DNA of 64,000 bases from Ampullaceana balthica. Lineage: Eukaryota; Mollusca; Gastropoda; Lymnaeidae. The stretch is taken from contig CALYLW010000137.1 of the NCBI GenBank assembly GCA_944989445.1, positions 1,122,134 to 1,186,133 on the forward strand, read 5' to 3'. Positions 26,101-41,100 of this stretch are shown one piece after another. The notes under the pieces were generated by a model. That model did no database searches. It saw only the letters and a program-made list of their open reading frames with translations, and was not told where the DNA came from. Positions within the stretch are counted from its first letter, which is position 1, and each line of letters begins with the position of its first letter. The translations under genes were made by a program, and so were the position numbers.

Positions 26101-29100
26101 ACTTCGGCGGACCGGCACTTTGAGAAGCACTGGACTAGTGTATTACCCATCAAAAATGATGGAAGTTTTCAAAATAAATACATTTCAGCTGACATCTATT
26201 TATTTTGAAAAAATACACATCAGAATAAAAAATAATGTAATACAGAACTTTCATTTATTTAATTTATTTTTATTTTATTCATTTATTTTCATATTGAACA
26301 ATTTTATCAAGAATGTTCGAAAAGAGTTATTTTTGGTGCAGTAATTTGGTGCGCTGCTTTCTAAAATTAGTAGCATCATGGACAGACAGACGGGACAGAC
26401 AGACCTGACATACATTGCAAATTATGTATATTGATTTTTTGTCTCTAATTTAACTCTCTGTTTGTTTCTCTTCTTTTCATTTGTAAATTCACATTTTCTC
26501 ACACTTATAAATTGCACCAACATTTCTAAATGTTTAGAACACACAAGCTCATTTAACTCACCATCAGTGCACACACAGGTGGGTGCTGATGTTGTGCCAG
26601 CTACCAATGTTCCCCCATTTGCACACCTCAGAAATTCCTGCAGCTGACAGTATTCTCCAGTTGTACCTGGAAATGCTTAATCAAATGAGAGCATGATTTA
26701 ATTTGGCAAATATAAGGAGTATTAAAGCTGGGCATCAAGTAACTCTAATTACAAGTTAATTATTTATGCAGAGGTGGCGCCCATTAGGTGGATTTGGTCT
26801 AATTACAAATTTTAATTATTTACCAAAAAAAAATCCAACAAAATTTGACCTTGAAAATTATAGGTGTATTTTTTCTTAGCATGTGGTAAAAAAAAAGACA
26901 ACAAGAATAAATGGAAGTACCTGGCACACAGTTACATTGCTGGCCGCTGGACAAGCAATGGCCTCCATTTCTACATGGATTTACTGTGGTGCAGACATCT
27001 GATACTTGTCCACAAGTTTTACCATAAGTTTGGCTTGAACAGCTGGGATGAAAATAAAAACATAGCTAGGGAATCTACAAGATAAAACATTCTATAATGT
27101 CCCTACACTGTCAGCATTTTCCATCCACAAAACTTTATTGCCAGACATTTGACACATTACTTTTTTTTTATAAAGTTTGCTTTGTTTAGATATACGTATC
27201 TGAAAAAGAATACTACATTTTTTTTTGCTTGCTTTATTTCATACTTTTAATTTTCTTTCCAGTTTCTTTTCTTTTTTTAATGAAATTTTTTTATGATCCA
27301 GCAAAAGATGCAAGAACTTCTGAATCATTTTAAAAGACCAATTAAGTCTATGTATATCCTCAACACATCACTCCACAGGCTTACTTGCAGTAGAAATCAT
27401 TCAACAAGTTCAGGCAAGCAGCTCCACCTTCACAATGTGTCTGGTTATTGTTACTGCACTGGTCAATCATTGTCTCACACTGGTGTCCTGTCCAGCCCCT
27501 GGCACACTGACATAGGTACCCATTCACCAGGTCAGTGCAGTTGCCTTCATGCAAGCACGGCGCGGACAAACATTCATTTACATCAGTCTGAAAGAGAATA
27601 ACAAATGAAAGATGCATATTTTATATTTTTTTCTATCACAGTTGGCTCTGAATATTGCATTTATATTGACATGCCTGAAACACTTGACAAATTATTAATA
27701 TAAATTTATTTAAACGTACAAGTACCTACAAAGTTAATTAGCACCTGTAACCAAACCACCCATACGTACCTACAAACTTAATTAGCACCTGTAACCAAAC
27801 CACCCAAAAGTACCTACAAACTTAATTAGCACCTGTAACCAAACCACCCAAAAGTCATAAAATTTATCATTTTTTTGTGAAGTAATATTTTAATGGATGT
27901 TAAAGCAAATTACTTCATGAGTTGCTTCACATTATTCAATGCAGTTTTGTGTATAAAATATTTTTCTATAAAATAAAATCATTATTTGTCTCAGTGTTTT
28001 CAAATCAATTATAGGTTTTAAAAGATATTTGCATATTGTTCTTTTTGTGTATTTTAAAAAAAAATTAATTACCTCACACTTCTGACCATCAAACCCAGGT
28101 CGACATTTACAGGTGAACTTATTTATGCCATCCATACACTTTTCTGTCCCATTGTTGTCACAGTTTGATTGAAGGCACTCATTGATGTCTGTTTCACACT
28201 GGATTCCTGCAATGATTTGTAAAAACACAAATTGCAAATTATATTTTCTCTAAATTTTAAAAGGGTTTCTTAAATTTTTATTTCCATTTTTCAAATCGAA
28301 ATTTGTATTAATATATTTTCAAAAAAATTAGTATTTTTAATTTTTAAACTGCCAAAATGCAACAGCTCCTATATGAGCACCCTTTCCCACCAGTCACTGA
28401 ACTCAGTGGACATGATTTTCATAAAATAAAGCTCAGAGAACCACATCACTAATGACTAAGGAAGCTCAGAGAACCACATCACTAATGACTAAGGACCAAA
28501 AATGTCATGTAGGTAAAAAGAAATAACATCTCAACAAGATGGAAATAAGAGTAAAAACAAAGCTTTTACAAATAGGCTTCAATTTACTTAAATTTAGCCC
28601 CACCCTACCCATTTAAACAGCCTGCTGCTTAGAGTATTAAAATGACTCAAGAAGATTAATATCAATTTAAGCAAAAAAAAATATAAAAAAAATAACAAGA
28701 ATATATAGGTAACAGCAAATAAAGTGACTGGCGTCTTTATCACAAGTTTCTATTGTACAACAAACCTGTGAATCCAGGTGCACAGTGACAAGAGGATCCG
28801 TTTATCTGGTCAATGCAGGTAGCTCCATTGAGACATGCTGGTCCCCCAGAAGATAGCTGGCAGTTATTGATCTCATGCTGACACTGCGAACCTTCATATC
28901 CTAGGTCACACTGGCACTTGTAGAAAGGAGGGACAGTTGAGTTGAACACGCACTGACCTTTCACACATGGGTCTAATTCTGTGCAGGGATTTCTTAAGCT
29001 GCATTTGCTGTTAGCTAATACAGGACAAAATAAATAACTTTTATAAAATTAATTAAATATTAGCGCAAAAATCAATAAGAAAAAACAATGTGAAGCTGTT

Positions 29101-32100
29101 CAGCTATCCTCACGGCTGCTGGAAGGTTAAGATATTTAAGGGGTTCAGAGTTTAAATTTGTTTAAAAAATGTAATAATCAACTTCTAATGGAGGGGGGTA
29201 AGTTGAAAAAAAAAGTGGCAGGGTGTCCAAAAAAAGAAAAGAAAAAAAAGCAATGTGCAGGCTCTGACTCTTTGGTAGCTATGTCAATAACAATATTCCT
29301 TTGAATATATTGTCATCATTCAAATTTTTTTTTAAAATCCTTGTATAAAAATTAATATTGATATATATATATATATTTATAGTCTTTCTTTTGGCCACAA
29401 GTATCCAGGTTATCAACATGCAAGACAACAGACAAATGCTGGCCATAAACTTTTATGCTTGAAATAAAATTAGAGACAAATCATTTAGCAATGAGGACGC
29501 AATTTTCCAATCTTTGCATATATTTTTAAAGACAAAACATTAAGAGGGAGGTGGTTACCTCCTCATTTCTTTCTTCATGTCAGTGCAGCTTAGAAATAGT
29601 TCAAGGATAAATTTTTAGCTTTACCTTATTAGTAATTATTTATTTTTAAAAAATTATTGTTTAAAATCCAAGAGAAGTAAAAGTGTACTTTCAAATGTTA
29701 ACAGGATATTACCCTCTAAAGCAGGGGTCTCCAAACTACGGCGCGCTGGCCAGATGCGGCCCACTAGGCCCTCTCCTCCGGCCCTTGGAGAGCTTTTAAT
29801 CTCCAAAAAAGATACTATTTTTACCTATAGTTTACTACAAAAGTTAGTAATTGGGGGTTAGTAGTCGGCCCCCAAAATGCTGTTTGACATTTAATGCGCC
29901 CTCCGGCAGAAAAGTTGGAGACCCCTGCTCTAAAGCATCAAAATATATAATTTGCTATGTATGTTTGTAACGCTATGTAATTTTAGAAAGCGCACCGCAA
30001 AAAAAAAGCCTTGAAAAAAAATTACTGCATCAAAAAAACTCTTTTCGAACACCGGCATAAAACTGTTCAATATGGAAATGAGATTATATTTTTCTCTCTT
30101 TGTCTTTTCTGATTATAATTATATACTTATTTAATTAATTGACTTCAGCTGATATATATTTATTTTGAAAACTTCTGTCATTTTTGATGGGTAATACACT
30201 AGTTATCCACATATAAAGAAAGCCACTAATTTTGTGTTTGAATAACCATAGAATGACATGTCCAAACATAATGTAATGCAATAATCCTTTTTATAAAAAT
30301 ACAATAGGTATTAAAGAAATTAATATTCCATTTTTTCAAAACATTGAAGCTAATTAAATTATTTTATATCAAATTAGCTGTATTCAAGTCACTCACTACA
30401 ACTGTTCTAATAGTTCTTAAAGTAGGCAAAGCTTACTATTTATATTCTACACAGATACAATGTGGTTTCAGTTACCAAATGAATGTGGGTACATATCATG
30501 TTGTATAGAAATTAAAATTAGTTTAAAATTTCATTAAATGGCCATTAACGAATTCTAATCAGTAAGAAATTTTTTAAAACCCCTAATTGTAAATAGGATT
30601 TTTAAAAACGAAAAGTCCATTAAATATTTTTTTTACCCCTCCTCCTCCTCTCCAACATCATGAATGGGACACAATTTTTTTTTCATAATTTGCAACCATA
30701 AACTGTTGACCCGTCGCCCCTCCCAACCAACACACCTTATTTTTCGCAGCATGATTTCTATAACAGATAGTCCAAAACTACAAGTAATTTTGTAATCAAT
30801 TTTAAGACTGAATTATTTTTTTGGAACAGACTGAAGAAAAAAAAAGGACAAAAGATTACAAATGTCAGAAGATAGAATTCCAACCTCTGCTTCTGGCACA
30901 AAGAAATCGAACCTCAACATCACTGCAGTTGACACCTTTGTCAGCAGGGCAAGTAGCCCTGTCAAACCCACAGGATACCAAAGGTGAGAGTGACTGACCA
31001 GGCTGTTTGGATCGACATTCTGCTTTCAAAGGTTGGGTTGATTTACAAAATACTTCCAAAAACTGGAAAAAGTGATTGGATTACATTGAAAGTGATATTC
31101 CTTAAAAAATATAATTATTTTCAAGAACATATTTCAGTTTAGGGATTCTAATTGGTTTTTGTTGCATAAATTCATGTAAAGACACTAGAATGAAAATATT
31201 TTTTGAGTGATTATGAGGGTTTGTTCAAGCTAAAATTGGTTTTAAAAGATTTTAAAATTTAAAGAAATGTATAAATTTCTTTTAAAAAATGCTTTTAAGG
31301 CAATGTTTAACTGAAGAATAGGGATATAAAAAAAATTATTAAATTAAATTTCCCCTTTAATTTCCTTCATTAAAAAATTTCATTTTAAAGGAAAAATTCC
31401 TTCCATCAAACAAACTTTTGTTTAACTATTTTCCTTAAACCAAATTTTTTTGTACAAATTTCCAGGAACTGCTAAATTTATTTGACATAAAACATCTTAA
31501 GAGAGAAGGCTTTCCCAAATGAAGAAGGGAAGGGTGAAAATAGCTAAAGCTTTTTCAAAACATTTGTACATATAATTCCAATAATTTCATGAAATCTACA
31601 AATGCTTCCAAGAATTTTTAAATGTCCAATGTATCAGTATATAAGTAGAGAAGCACACATATAAAATACTGATATCTCTTAAAGTCATCTTACCTCGTTA
31701 CTAACATTCTCTAGTTTTACATCAAAACCCTTTTCATATCCCATGGGTGTAATCCATTGAGAGAAAAAAGTTTCACCTAATAAAAATAATAAAAAAGATA
31801 AAAATACATTAGCAATAAATTTCAGTGGCCATAGGAAAAACACTGCATTTATTTTTCTCTGGTTCAATTCAATGCAATTGCTATTTAACTATTTTATTAA
31901 ATGATTTTAAAACATAAATTAATTTTTAAAATGTTAAAGAAAAAAAAATTAAAGTGTCCTACACATTTTATTAATACATGTATTTAAAATCCATTTTTTA
32001 AAAAAAAGCTTTTTTAAAAAAATATCTTTTGACAAAATTTTTATTAAAAAATTACCCTCAATATCTTCACAAATCTTTGTAGCTGATAAACTAAATTTTG

Positions 32101-35100
32101 TGGAATTAGCAACATTCTGTTCAACTTTTGAGTAAAAACTGCAGTTGCCAGTAACAGATCCATTTAGTATAGGATCAGATGTAGAAACAAAGGAAAACCC
32201 AACACAGGATGGCTCATCTCTACATGTAACAGTGCAACCTCTCAGAGTTGGATTCAGTCCAATCTGGTTACTGTTGAGCTCACCAATCAGGGAGTGTCCA
32301 TTAAAATAGTTGAAGTAGCATACTGGAGCTAAAAATAAACACATGTTTTGTCATTACAGCAAAAAAATTGTCATAAGACAATTAGTCAACAACAAAAAAA
32401 AAGCGGGTTTTAAATAAATAATTCTCTAAGTATTAGGGTGTTGAAGCCAGATCACTGCCAATTTTTTCAGACTCCAACTGCACACAGTACTCTAATTGTA
32501 TTAAATTGTGTTTGTAGAAAGAAAAAAAATGATAGCTGCTTGAGGTCTTTTGAGTCCAGTTTTCATTTAACCAAAATAATTTTTAAAATGTTTAAATTAT
32601 ACACAGGTTTATAAAAAAAATAATGTCAAGAAGACAAAAGAAAACACGCTGGCAATTATACCACAAGGACATGTTCTGTGTTGCTGCTTATATCATAAAG
32701 AATTTCAAACAGATATTTACACTGTGTGTTCTCAGGAGGACAGATACACATGGGCAGCCCAGTGCGGTAGTCATTTTCACAGCTGTATTGACCACACAAA
32801 TCTCTCTGGCCACAAGTGTCAGTTGAGGTCTCACATCTGTTTCCAGTGAACTTAGAGACACAAGTGCAAGAAACTTGACCATTGCTCTGGTAACATTTTC
32901 CACCATTCTGGCAAGGTTCTGAGGCACAAATATCTGCAGGTAGGTTGGTTAAGTAAATCAGTAAGATAGTTTATAAAAAAAAATATTCCCCTTGTTAAAT
33001 CTAAACAGTTATGGTGATAATTAAATTAATTTTCTAAAAAGACTAATCATTGAAAGTAAATCAGTAAATGCATTACCAAGTATTATTGTTACGGTCAGAT
33101 GTTGTGGTGTGGGGATGACTACGCATAAATGGGGTGGTGAACACTTGTCCTCGTGGAACGGGGGCAAGTGAACTCAAGGTACGTGCAAGTTGTAATGAAT
33201 TGACAGGACCACGGTCAAAGGGAGACATGGTGATTGACCAGGGGTCCAGTCAAAAACCGGTCGGACAAGACGGGGGTATAATAGGGGTCACATTGTGTGT
33301 CGCGGGGAGAGTGTTAAGTTGCCAAGTAGCAGGCAGGTAAAAGACGTACGATAGAGTGTGGAGTTTTGTGAACATGGTCCAATCCGGTCAAGCTGGACCG
33401 AGGACTCTGGATGGTATGACCATCAACTGTAAACTGCCAATTGTACTGTACCATAAATATGTTCAAAGCTTCTGGATGTCATTAAACTTATGTTGAAAGA
33501 AAAAACAACCCAGCGTTGCTAAGTCTTTTACCCGTCTACGTGGTAAATATCTGTGGCCAAGGGGGACCTCAACCCCTAGACAACGACTCCGCCACAGTGG
33601 GGGCCCGTCGAAAAACCGAGCCAAGACGCAGTGCATCAAGACACGTCACTAAAGGAGAAACGACAAAAAACACATCAACGAACTGGCCGTACTAGCCATC
33701 CCGATAGCAAGATCATCACGAGAGCGTAGGGCATACACCTCGTAACGACGAGACCAGGGGTGTTGAAGACAGCCGTAGCAGTGATGTTGAAGACAGCCGT
33801 AGCAGTGATGTTACAGACAGCCGTAGCAGTGATGTTACAGATAGCCGTAGCAGTGGTGTTACAGACAGCCGTTGCAGTGGTGTTGTAGACAGCCGTAGTA
33901 GTGGAATTGCAGACAGACGCAGAAAGGGAGGCCATACAGACTACACCCGGAAGAGCATCGGAGGAATAACGAACACTAACTTAGACAGTAACACAGAAGC
34001 TGACTACAGCCTGGACAACTTCGAGGTTACAACCTCAGTAATACGTGACAGTGAAGGCGGTGACTTTGTGACTCTCTCGCCTATGGATATTGATACTGCC
34101 CTGGTATAATGTGTTTTTCTTATGTATGGGTACTATTTGTGTGGTAATTTCTATCGTACAGGCAAGTACAACTTAATTTCTAATATTACATTAGTATTTT
34201 TTTAGATATTATATATTATATATTTGTATATGATGAATCCCCAAATTGTATTATTGAGATAGTAATTGTTATATTGGGTCCCTATTACAAAACGATAGAA
34301 GACGGTAGACGAATTTGAGATTGTGACCGTAGAGTAACTACTAATATAGAAACATCGACATGGAATTGCCTAATGTAGAAAAACTGAGACAAAGTGCCCG
34401 GGAGCTGGGATTTGAAGGGGAGGAGGCAAAGAGATGGGTTATAGAGGCGTACAAGAGGGTGGAAGATGAGGAAAGAGATAGAAGGAAGAGCGAGCAAGAG
34501 GCGCGCAGGAGGGAGGAAGATGAGGAAAGAGATAGAAAGAGGAGGGAGGAAGATGAGGAAAGAGAAAAACGAAAAGAAGAAAGGGCTTTCAAAAGGGAGG
34601 AGGAGAGTAAAAGGTTGGAGCACATTAGGATAATGGAATTGAATGCAAGGGAGGAAAAGACCCCGAGGGTAGAACAAAAAAGCACAGGGAGCTCGGGAAA
34701 TAAACTACCAATGTTTGACGGGATAGGGGATAACTTAGAATTTTTTTTGGTACGATTCGAGGACGAAGCGAGACACAAGGAGTGGCCAGTGAAACATTGG
34801 GGGTATGAACTTAGAAAATTGATGCCACAACCGCTACTACCCGTGTGTTATGCGGGGAGTGGAAAGGGAGTAGAGGCCTCATATGAGGAGGTGAAAACCG
34901 CCTTATCCAGGCATTTTGGGCTAACAGCCCAAGGATATGACACTGAAGACAAGCACTCTTCTACAATATATGTAAACATGGCACATATTTAAAAAAAAAC
35001 AATTAGTTCTAGTTAAGGGAAGAAAAATGTAATAATTTTAATGTTTTTTCTCTTAGTAATTGATTAAATATTAAAATATTTCAAAGAGAATAGTAATTTT

Positions 35101-38100
35101 TTTTCTGACATTATATAGAGGTAAATTTTAATTTTAACATTAGTAAAATAGCCAAGTTCATTATGTCCCTTCTAGCTAGATGTTAGAAAAATAGTTAGAT
35201 GCATTTTGATAGCTGACTGGTCAATTTTAATCTATTCATTTAAAACATCATGTAAGTTTCATTCTGACATGAAAGCAGCAGTGAAAAATAAAACAAGTGA
35301 AATATAATTTAGTAAGTGTACTAACCAATTATCTGTGAGCAGTTTTGGCCACCATATCCAGCTCTGCAGACACACCTGGCATAAACCTCACTGCCATTTA
35401 GTGGTTCACAAAACAGGGTTCCCTTGAGGTCACAATGGATTCTTGCACAGGCCAGCACTTGTCGATTTTCACACCTGGTGAAAATGGGAAAAGATTATCA
35501 TTTGACAAAACAAACATGGACCATGACGATAACTGTTTAATACAGCCAGTTCCAGAAAAGGAAGACAAAGTAAGCTGCTCATATAGTCTTATAGTAAAAA
35601 CATAAACACATTGTTATAAACACTAAACTGCAGCTATTCACATTGATGTCTAAAAAAAGTTTACATCCCAAAGTAGATAACTGCTGTTTTATATATTTTA
35701 AAAAATCCTGAATTTGAAAAATGGAAATGGGTTTGGAAAAGGGCCTAAACCCCTTCCTTAAAAATAGTGTACAAATCAAAATGCAGGAATGCACATCTGT
35801 GTATACCAGAAATCAGTTTTGCATTCTTCATATTGTAAAGCATGTGAATAATTAGGTTTCCAAAATCAAGCCATGTATTTTTAAATCCTAAAAAAAATTT
35901 TAATTTCTTTTTTTTAAGATTACTTATTTCAATTAATTTTGTTTAAAGTATAAAGAGCGTGGTGCTGGCGTGCAGATTAATGGGTACTATCATAAAAGTG
36001 ATATTGAATGAATGAAGAAATAAGCTAATTTGTGATGCTATTGGACCATGCTATATCCATCAGCAACCTGATTTCATTTATCCACTAAGACATTTTCTTC
36101 CAATAACTACATCAAGCTGTATTGTGAGAAAGGAGAAGGAGTGCTGCCACAAGAATGGTCTATTAAAACCGTGGGGCTGTCAAGTGACTTCTAAAATAAA
36201 TTTCCAATGCTGTTAAATAAAACTTTTAAAAAATGTCAAAATCTAATGTTGCACTGTAGAGAGCAGTTAAGAATACACTTTTAAATAGTTCTGTAGTTCT
36301 GTCCCTTCATTTTCAACAACTACCCTTCAACTAAATTATTATGTCACATTACAATGTCAATTCATAACTGAAGAAATTTTTTGCCACATACCCATGTGGT
36401 CACAAGAGATCAAAATTATGACAATCTGTCTCATTTTGAAATGAGCTATTGATATTTATCATTGCTATAAAAATGTCTTAGCATACGCAAACAAATGGTG
36501 CATTGGATCCCAAAATCACATGAGTAAACAGGTCTGACAATATTTTGTTACAGTTTACATATTTTAAAATTGTAATGCAATTCATTTGTTTACTTGTATA
36601 AGGTAATTAGCATTAAACTGTGTTACTATTTTTTTTAAAGTTAAAATTTAGTTTGATGCTTGGAAGGTTAATTTAAGAATTGTGTACATGGGTGATGCCA
36701 GAAAATTTTTAATTCATGAAATAAATTTTTAATTGTATCACATTATTATACTTCGCTAGACAATAATCTCTTTTACATCAAAGAGATTAAAGAGATATCA
36801 AAGTTTCCTAACCTTGTTCCCATTAAATCCATCAATACACAGGCAAGAGAAGTTACCCAAGCCATCTATGCATGTACCATGGCCACTACAGCTGTCCAGT
36901 TTGGCAGTCATTGATGTTCACTCCACAGTTATCCCCTGTTGTGCCTGGAAAGGGAATATAATAACAATCATTATATTTTTTTTAATTATTTTAATTCAAG
37001 TTCAGCATTGTTTTTTTTAATTCCTTTTTCAAATTACTACATAATGAAAAAATCATAATTCAAAACACTCTCTTTCAAAACAGACAGTCATTTAATTCAA
37101 ATAAATCTTTGACCACATATATCTTACATCATTTTGCACATTGAAGAAACAAATCAACGTATACATTACAAATAATGACAATGAATTAAAAGTCACTTTT
37201 ATCGTTTAAATCCATATAAGTGTGAAGATGTCAGCTAGATGAAAGAAAATAAGTGGTATTTACCGATGGGGCAAGTACAGGTGAAGTTTCCAGAGGGTGT
37301 GGCCAAGCAGGTGCCTCCATAGTAACAAGGCGTCGATATGCAAGAATTGATAGAGTCTTGACAGTTTCTTCCAGTGTAGCCTTACAGAAAAGCAGGTGTA
37401 TTATTAGTCGTGTGAAGGTTCTTCCATTGAATGAGGAGAAAAACACCTTGCATGATTTATTCAAACACCATACAGATATCTGTTAAGGTTTTTTGTAATG
37501 TCTAAGAAATGTGTCATAAAGTTTAAGGGTCAATCAATTGTTTAAAATGGTTTTTGTGAACATCTAATAAATGTCTCTTATGTTGTTTTTTAAAGATTTA
37601 ATAAGAAGTTACAAAAACCATTTCCCAACATTTAAACCCTTCACAGAGCCAATACCCAGCTACCCATTATACCACGGAGCCCAATCAATACCCGGATACC
37701 CATTAAGCCATAATGCAAAATTAATTCTTAAGAAAATATATAGACACAAAAGTAGAAATATACTTTTCAATGTGATTTTAGGTGACATAAAAGAATTGTT
37801 TAGATAACCCTCACCTGGCAAGCAATGACAAAAGTAGTTGTGGTTTGCCACATGACATGTCCCATTGTTCAAACATGGATTAGAGTCAGAGCCACAAAAT
37901 AGTGAGGCTGTCAAGAGAGGCATGATATCATGTAAGGCATTGGAATATATATATATATATATATATTTATGTTAAATGATGTCCTTAGATTTTAATATTT
38001 TTTTGCTTTTGATCCCAATGAATTAAAATATGTCTTGATTACAATGAACATTCAACAAATTAAGATAACAATTTGTAATGTGCAATTAAAGTACATTGCA

Positions 38101-41100
38101 TTAAGTATTTTTTATGTGAAAACATCAGTATTTATTGATTGAAAATCTTCTCTTCCTTCTTAAACACACTTCAAAATTAATTACAGCAGGCCAGGAAATA
38201 AGCTGGTCAATTCTGATTGATAATTTATAACAATAAGTTACTTCAGATCATTGAACTCACAAACGAAATAATTTTGTTTAAAAACCAATGTCTCAATACC
38301 TACACTTCAAAAAGCTTTTTTCTTTTTAAAAACTACTTTTATTACAAACAGTAAAATTTTTAAATATAACGATAAAATATAATAAACTTACTGGCATCGA
38401 CGCAGTCTCCATACCCAGGTACAGAGGTTTGATTGGACAGACATTCTGTGCATCTCACCGAACCACTGGAACTTGTGTATCCTGCTGGACACTGTCTACA
38501 AACTGTTCCATAGCCTGAGGCAGAGTAGTGGCCCTTGGGACAAGCAGGCGCACATTGACAGTCTGGAGAGTAGAGACAGCTCAGGTATAGCAACCAAGAC
38601 TCGTCTAGAAGCAGGTTAGGTGGGTATAGTCATGGACAATAAAGTTAAAACACGATGAATGAATACATTCTGAGCTCAAGATGGAAAAACACAGCATTTT
38701 TAATTGAGGGTAGCTAGTGGAGGTCTACACCAACTGACATTCCTATAAACTTGTGGCAAAACTAAGCAAACATTTTTGAAAAATTGAGTTAGCTCATCCG
38801 TACTGGGAAACTTGGTTCTGGAAAAGAGACAGTGTTCATTTTGAATAAACATAATATTGATTATTGACCCACATCTTCATTTATCAAAAAAACTTTTTAA
38901 AAACTCTTCTTCAACCCTCCCTAGCTGTCAAGACACAGAAAGAACAATGAGTCTTTGAATTTTACCCATACCGACAACCTGGTCGACATGACACAAGCTG
39001 TCAAGACACAGAAAGAACAATGAGTCTTTGAATTTTACCCATACCAACAACCTGGTCGACACGACACAAGCTGTCAAGACACAGAAAGAACAATGAGTCT
39101 TTGGCTTTTACCCATACCAACAACCTGGTCGACACGACTGAAGCTGTCAAGACACAGAAAGAACAATGAGTCTTTGGCTTTTACCCATACCGACAACCTG
39201 GTCGACATGACACAAGCTGTCAAGACACAGAAAGAACAATGAGTCTTTGGCTTTTACCCATACCAACAACCTGGTCGACATGACAAAAGCTGTTCAAGCA
39301 TTGGGATAATGTTGACGTCATTGAGACAACGTTTTGTCTTCAAAAGAACTCACAGGTAAAACAGATTTTTGAGCCACTCAAATAAAATGATTACCTGTGC
39401 CAGAACAATTGAGGTTTGATGGACTTCCTGCTGGCAGTGCTAGTGTATTGTTGGGGCAAGGCTGGCAGTATGTGGTGTTGACTCTGTACGTGTTCCCCCT
39501 GCACTCTGAACATGGCAGTACTCCAGATGTGGAATTAAAAGTACCGTTGCAAACATCTGCAAGCGACAAAAAAATATTCCATAAAAATAATATGGCAGTG
39601 TGCTAAAATAGAATTGTTATTTTAAAGCCACAAGTTATAAATTACCCCTGCACAGCATACTAGAGCCAAAGAAGGCATTTTAAAGGTTTTTGTGCTTTGG
39701 CCAAAGAGTAAAAATTCATTTCAGGAAAACCCAGTGCTTTTACCATAAATGATTTCTTATTTGAAAGTGGATTTTAGTATCCAAAATTAAAACACTAATT
39801 GGCACTATAGTTCTTAAGACCAGATAATTCCTTTATTTACCCTTAGAGCAATAATAATAATTAACATTAAATACAAAGAAAATTCTATTTTAAAAAGCTT
39901 AAAGAAAATTAAAGTTTTAAAAAATTAAATTTAGTGTATAAACACAAAACTTATTTTACCAGAACTAAAATATTTCAGAATAGTTATTTTCACCTGTTAC
40001 GTAAACATGAAATAGGCAGCTGGCATTATTGCCTGCAGCATCAAAAACAAAAACTGTGACATTGAAAGCCTGGCCCTTGTCGGATGAGGTCACGGTGATG
40101 TTGAGAGGTGAAAATTTTGTGTCCACCACACCAACATCATCTGTGGCATTGACCAAGTCATTTGTGAATGTTAAAGTGGTGTTGGAATTGAAGATCAACG
40201 GACCAGGACATTGGACAACTGGGGGTGTGTCATCTGGAAAAACGAAACATTACAACCTTTTACTTACAATATAAACACGGGTTCTCCTTACCTGCTAGGT
40301 AGATTCATATTTACACTAAATTTGTAAAGCAAGATTTTTCAGTCAAAAAAAATCTATACTCTGTTTGAAACAGGTTTTAGTAACCTTTTAATCCTTGAAT
40401 GGCGGCAGGATAGCGAAGTCAATAGTGCTCTTGCTTCACAAGCTGAGGGGCATGGGATCAATCCCCCATTAAAGCCACTATAAAAATATTGATAATTGAC
40501 TAACGCTAAGAAAGTCCTCCACTGACCTTGAGAGGGATGGGCGCCACCAGATCTACCAAGCCCCGAGAATTTTCTAATGGAAACATTAGAACCCCCTACG
40601 ACTACGAGGTTATAACGACCACAAGGTTATGCGACTAAAAAAAATTTTTTTTGTAAATCCTTGAATAAATTTTTCAGTCAGATATATGGCAAAAATAACC
40701 CGTGTTAAGTTTTTGAAAGCATGTTGTTAAATTACAAAGAAGATACAGCTCATGAGCCTAGACCAGGGGTTGGCGAACAGGGGTAAATTACCCCATTTGG
40801 GGTAAAAAGAGAGTTCTTGGGAGTAACGGAGACTAATTGGGGATATATAAATCAGCTATATATATTTAAAATCCGTCATGTGTACATGTATGCTTGAAAG
40901 ATAATTCCACTTTTGAAATGGTTCCTTCTAGAAAACGCATTCAATAAATGCTAATAAATTCTTTGCGCAGCTTATGGTGTATGTTCGCTGTTATTGGGGT
41001 GCACATCTCGCATGCTTAGTTGATATTTTTGGGCATTTGAATGTGTTGAACAAAGAATAGCAGGGAAAAAATATCAGTATATCAGAAATTTGAGGGTTAT

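Larger units (their letters stand above)
33087..34992 (+). mobile_element. Truncated Ty3-type LTR retrotransposon (5' part only)
   Basis: An LTR-like 510-bp stretch (TGTTAC...CCACA) is followed at once by TGGGGGCCCGTC, the start of a tRNA-Pro-type primer site. Then come a leader with a 24-bp repeat and the N-terminal half of a gag gene. No protease, polymerase, integrase or 3' LTR follows; the sequence returns to AT-rich intron after about 34.95 kb. It is antisense to the host gene. Confidence 0.75.

Noticed and set aside
27293..27601. 102-codon plus-strand open frame
   Set aside because: Antisense shadow of the EGF exon at 27385-27587.
32688..32927. 79-codon minus-strand frame overlapping the EGF pair exon
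   Set aside because: Wrong frame; the cysteine-rich EGF frame fits both neighbours' phases.
34285..34778. Serine/leucine/phenylalanine-rich minus-strand frames
   Set aside because: Antisense of the charged gag fragment; purine-rich coding gives such shadows.
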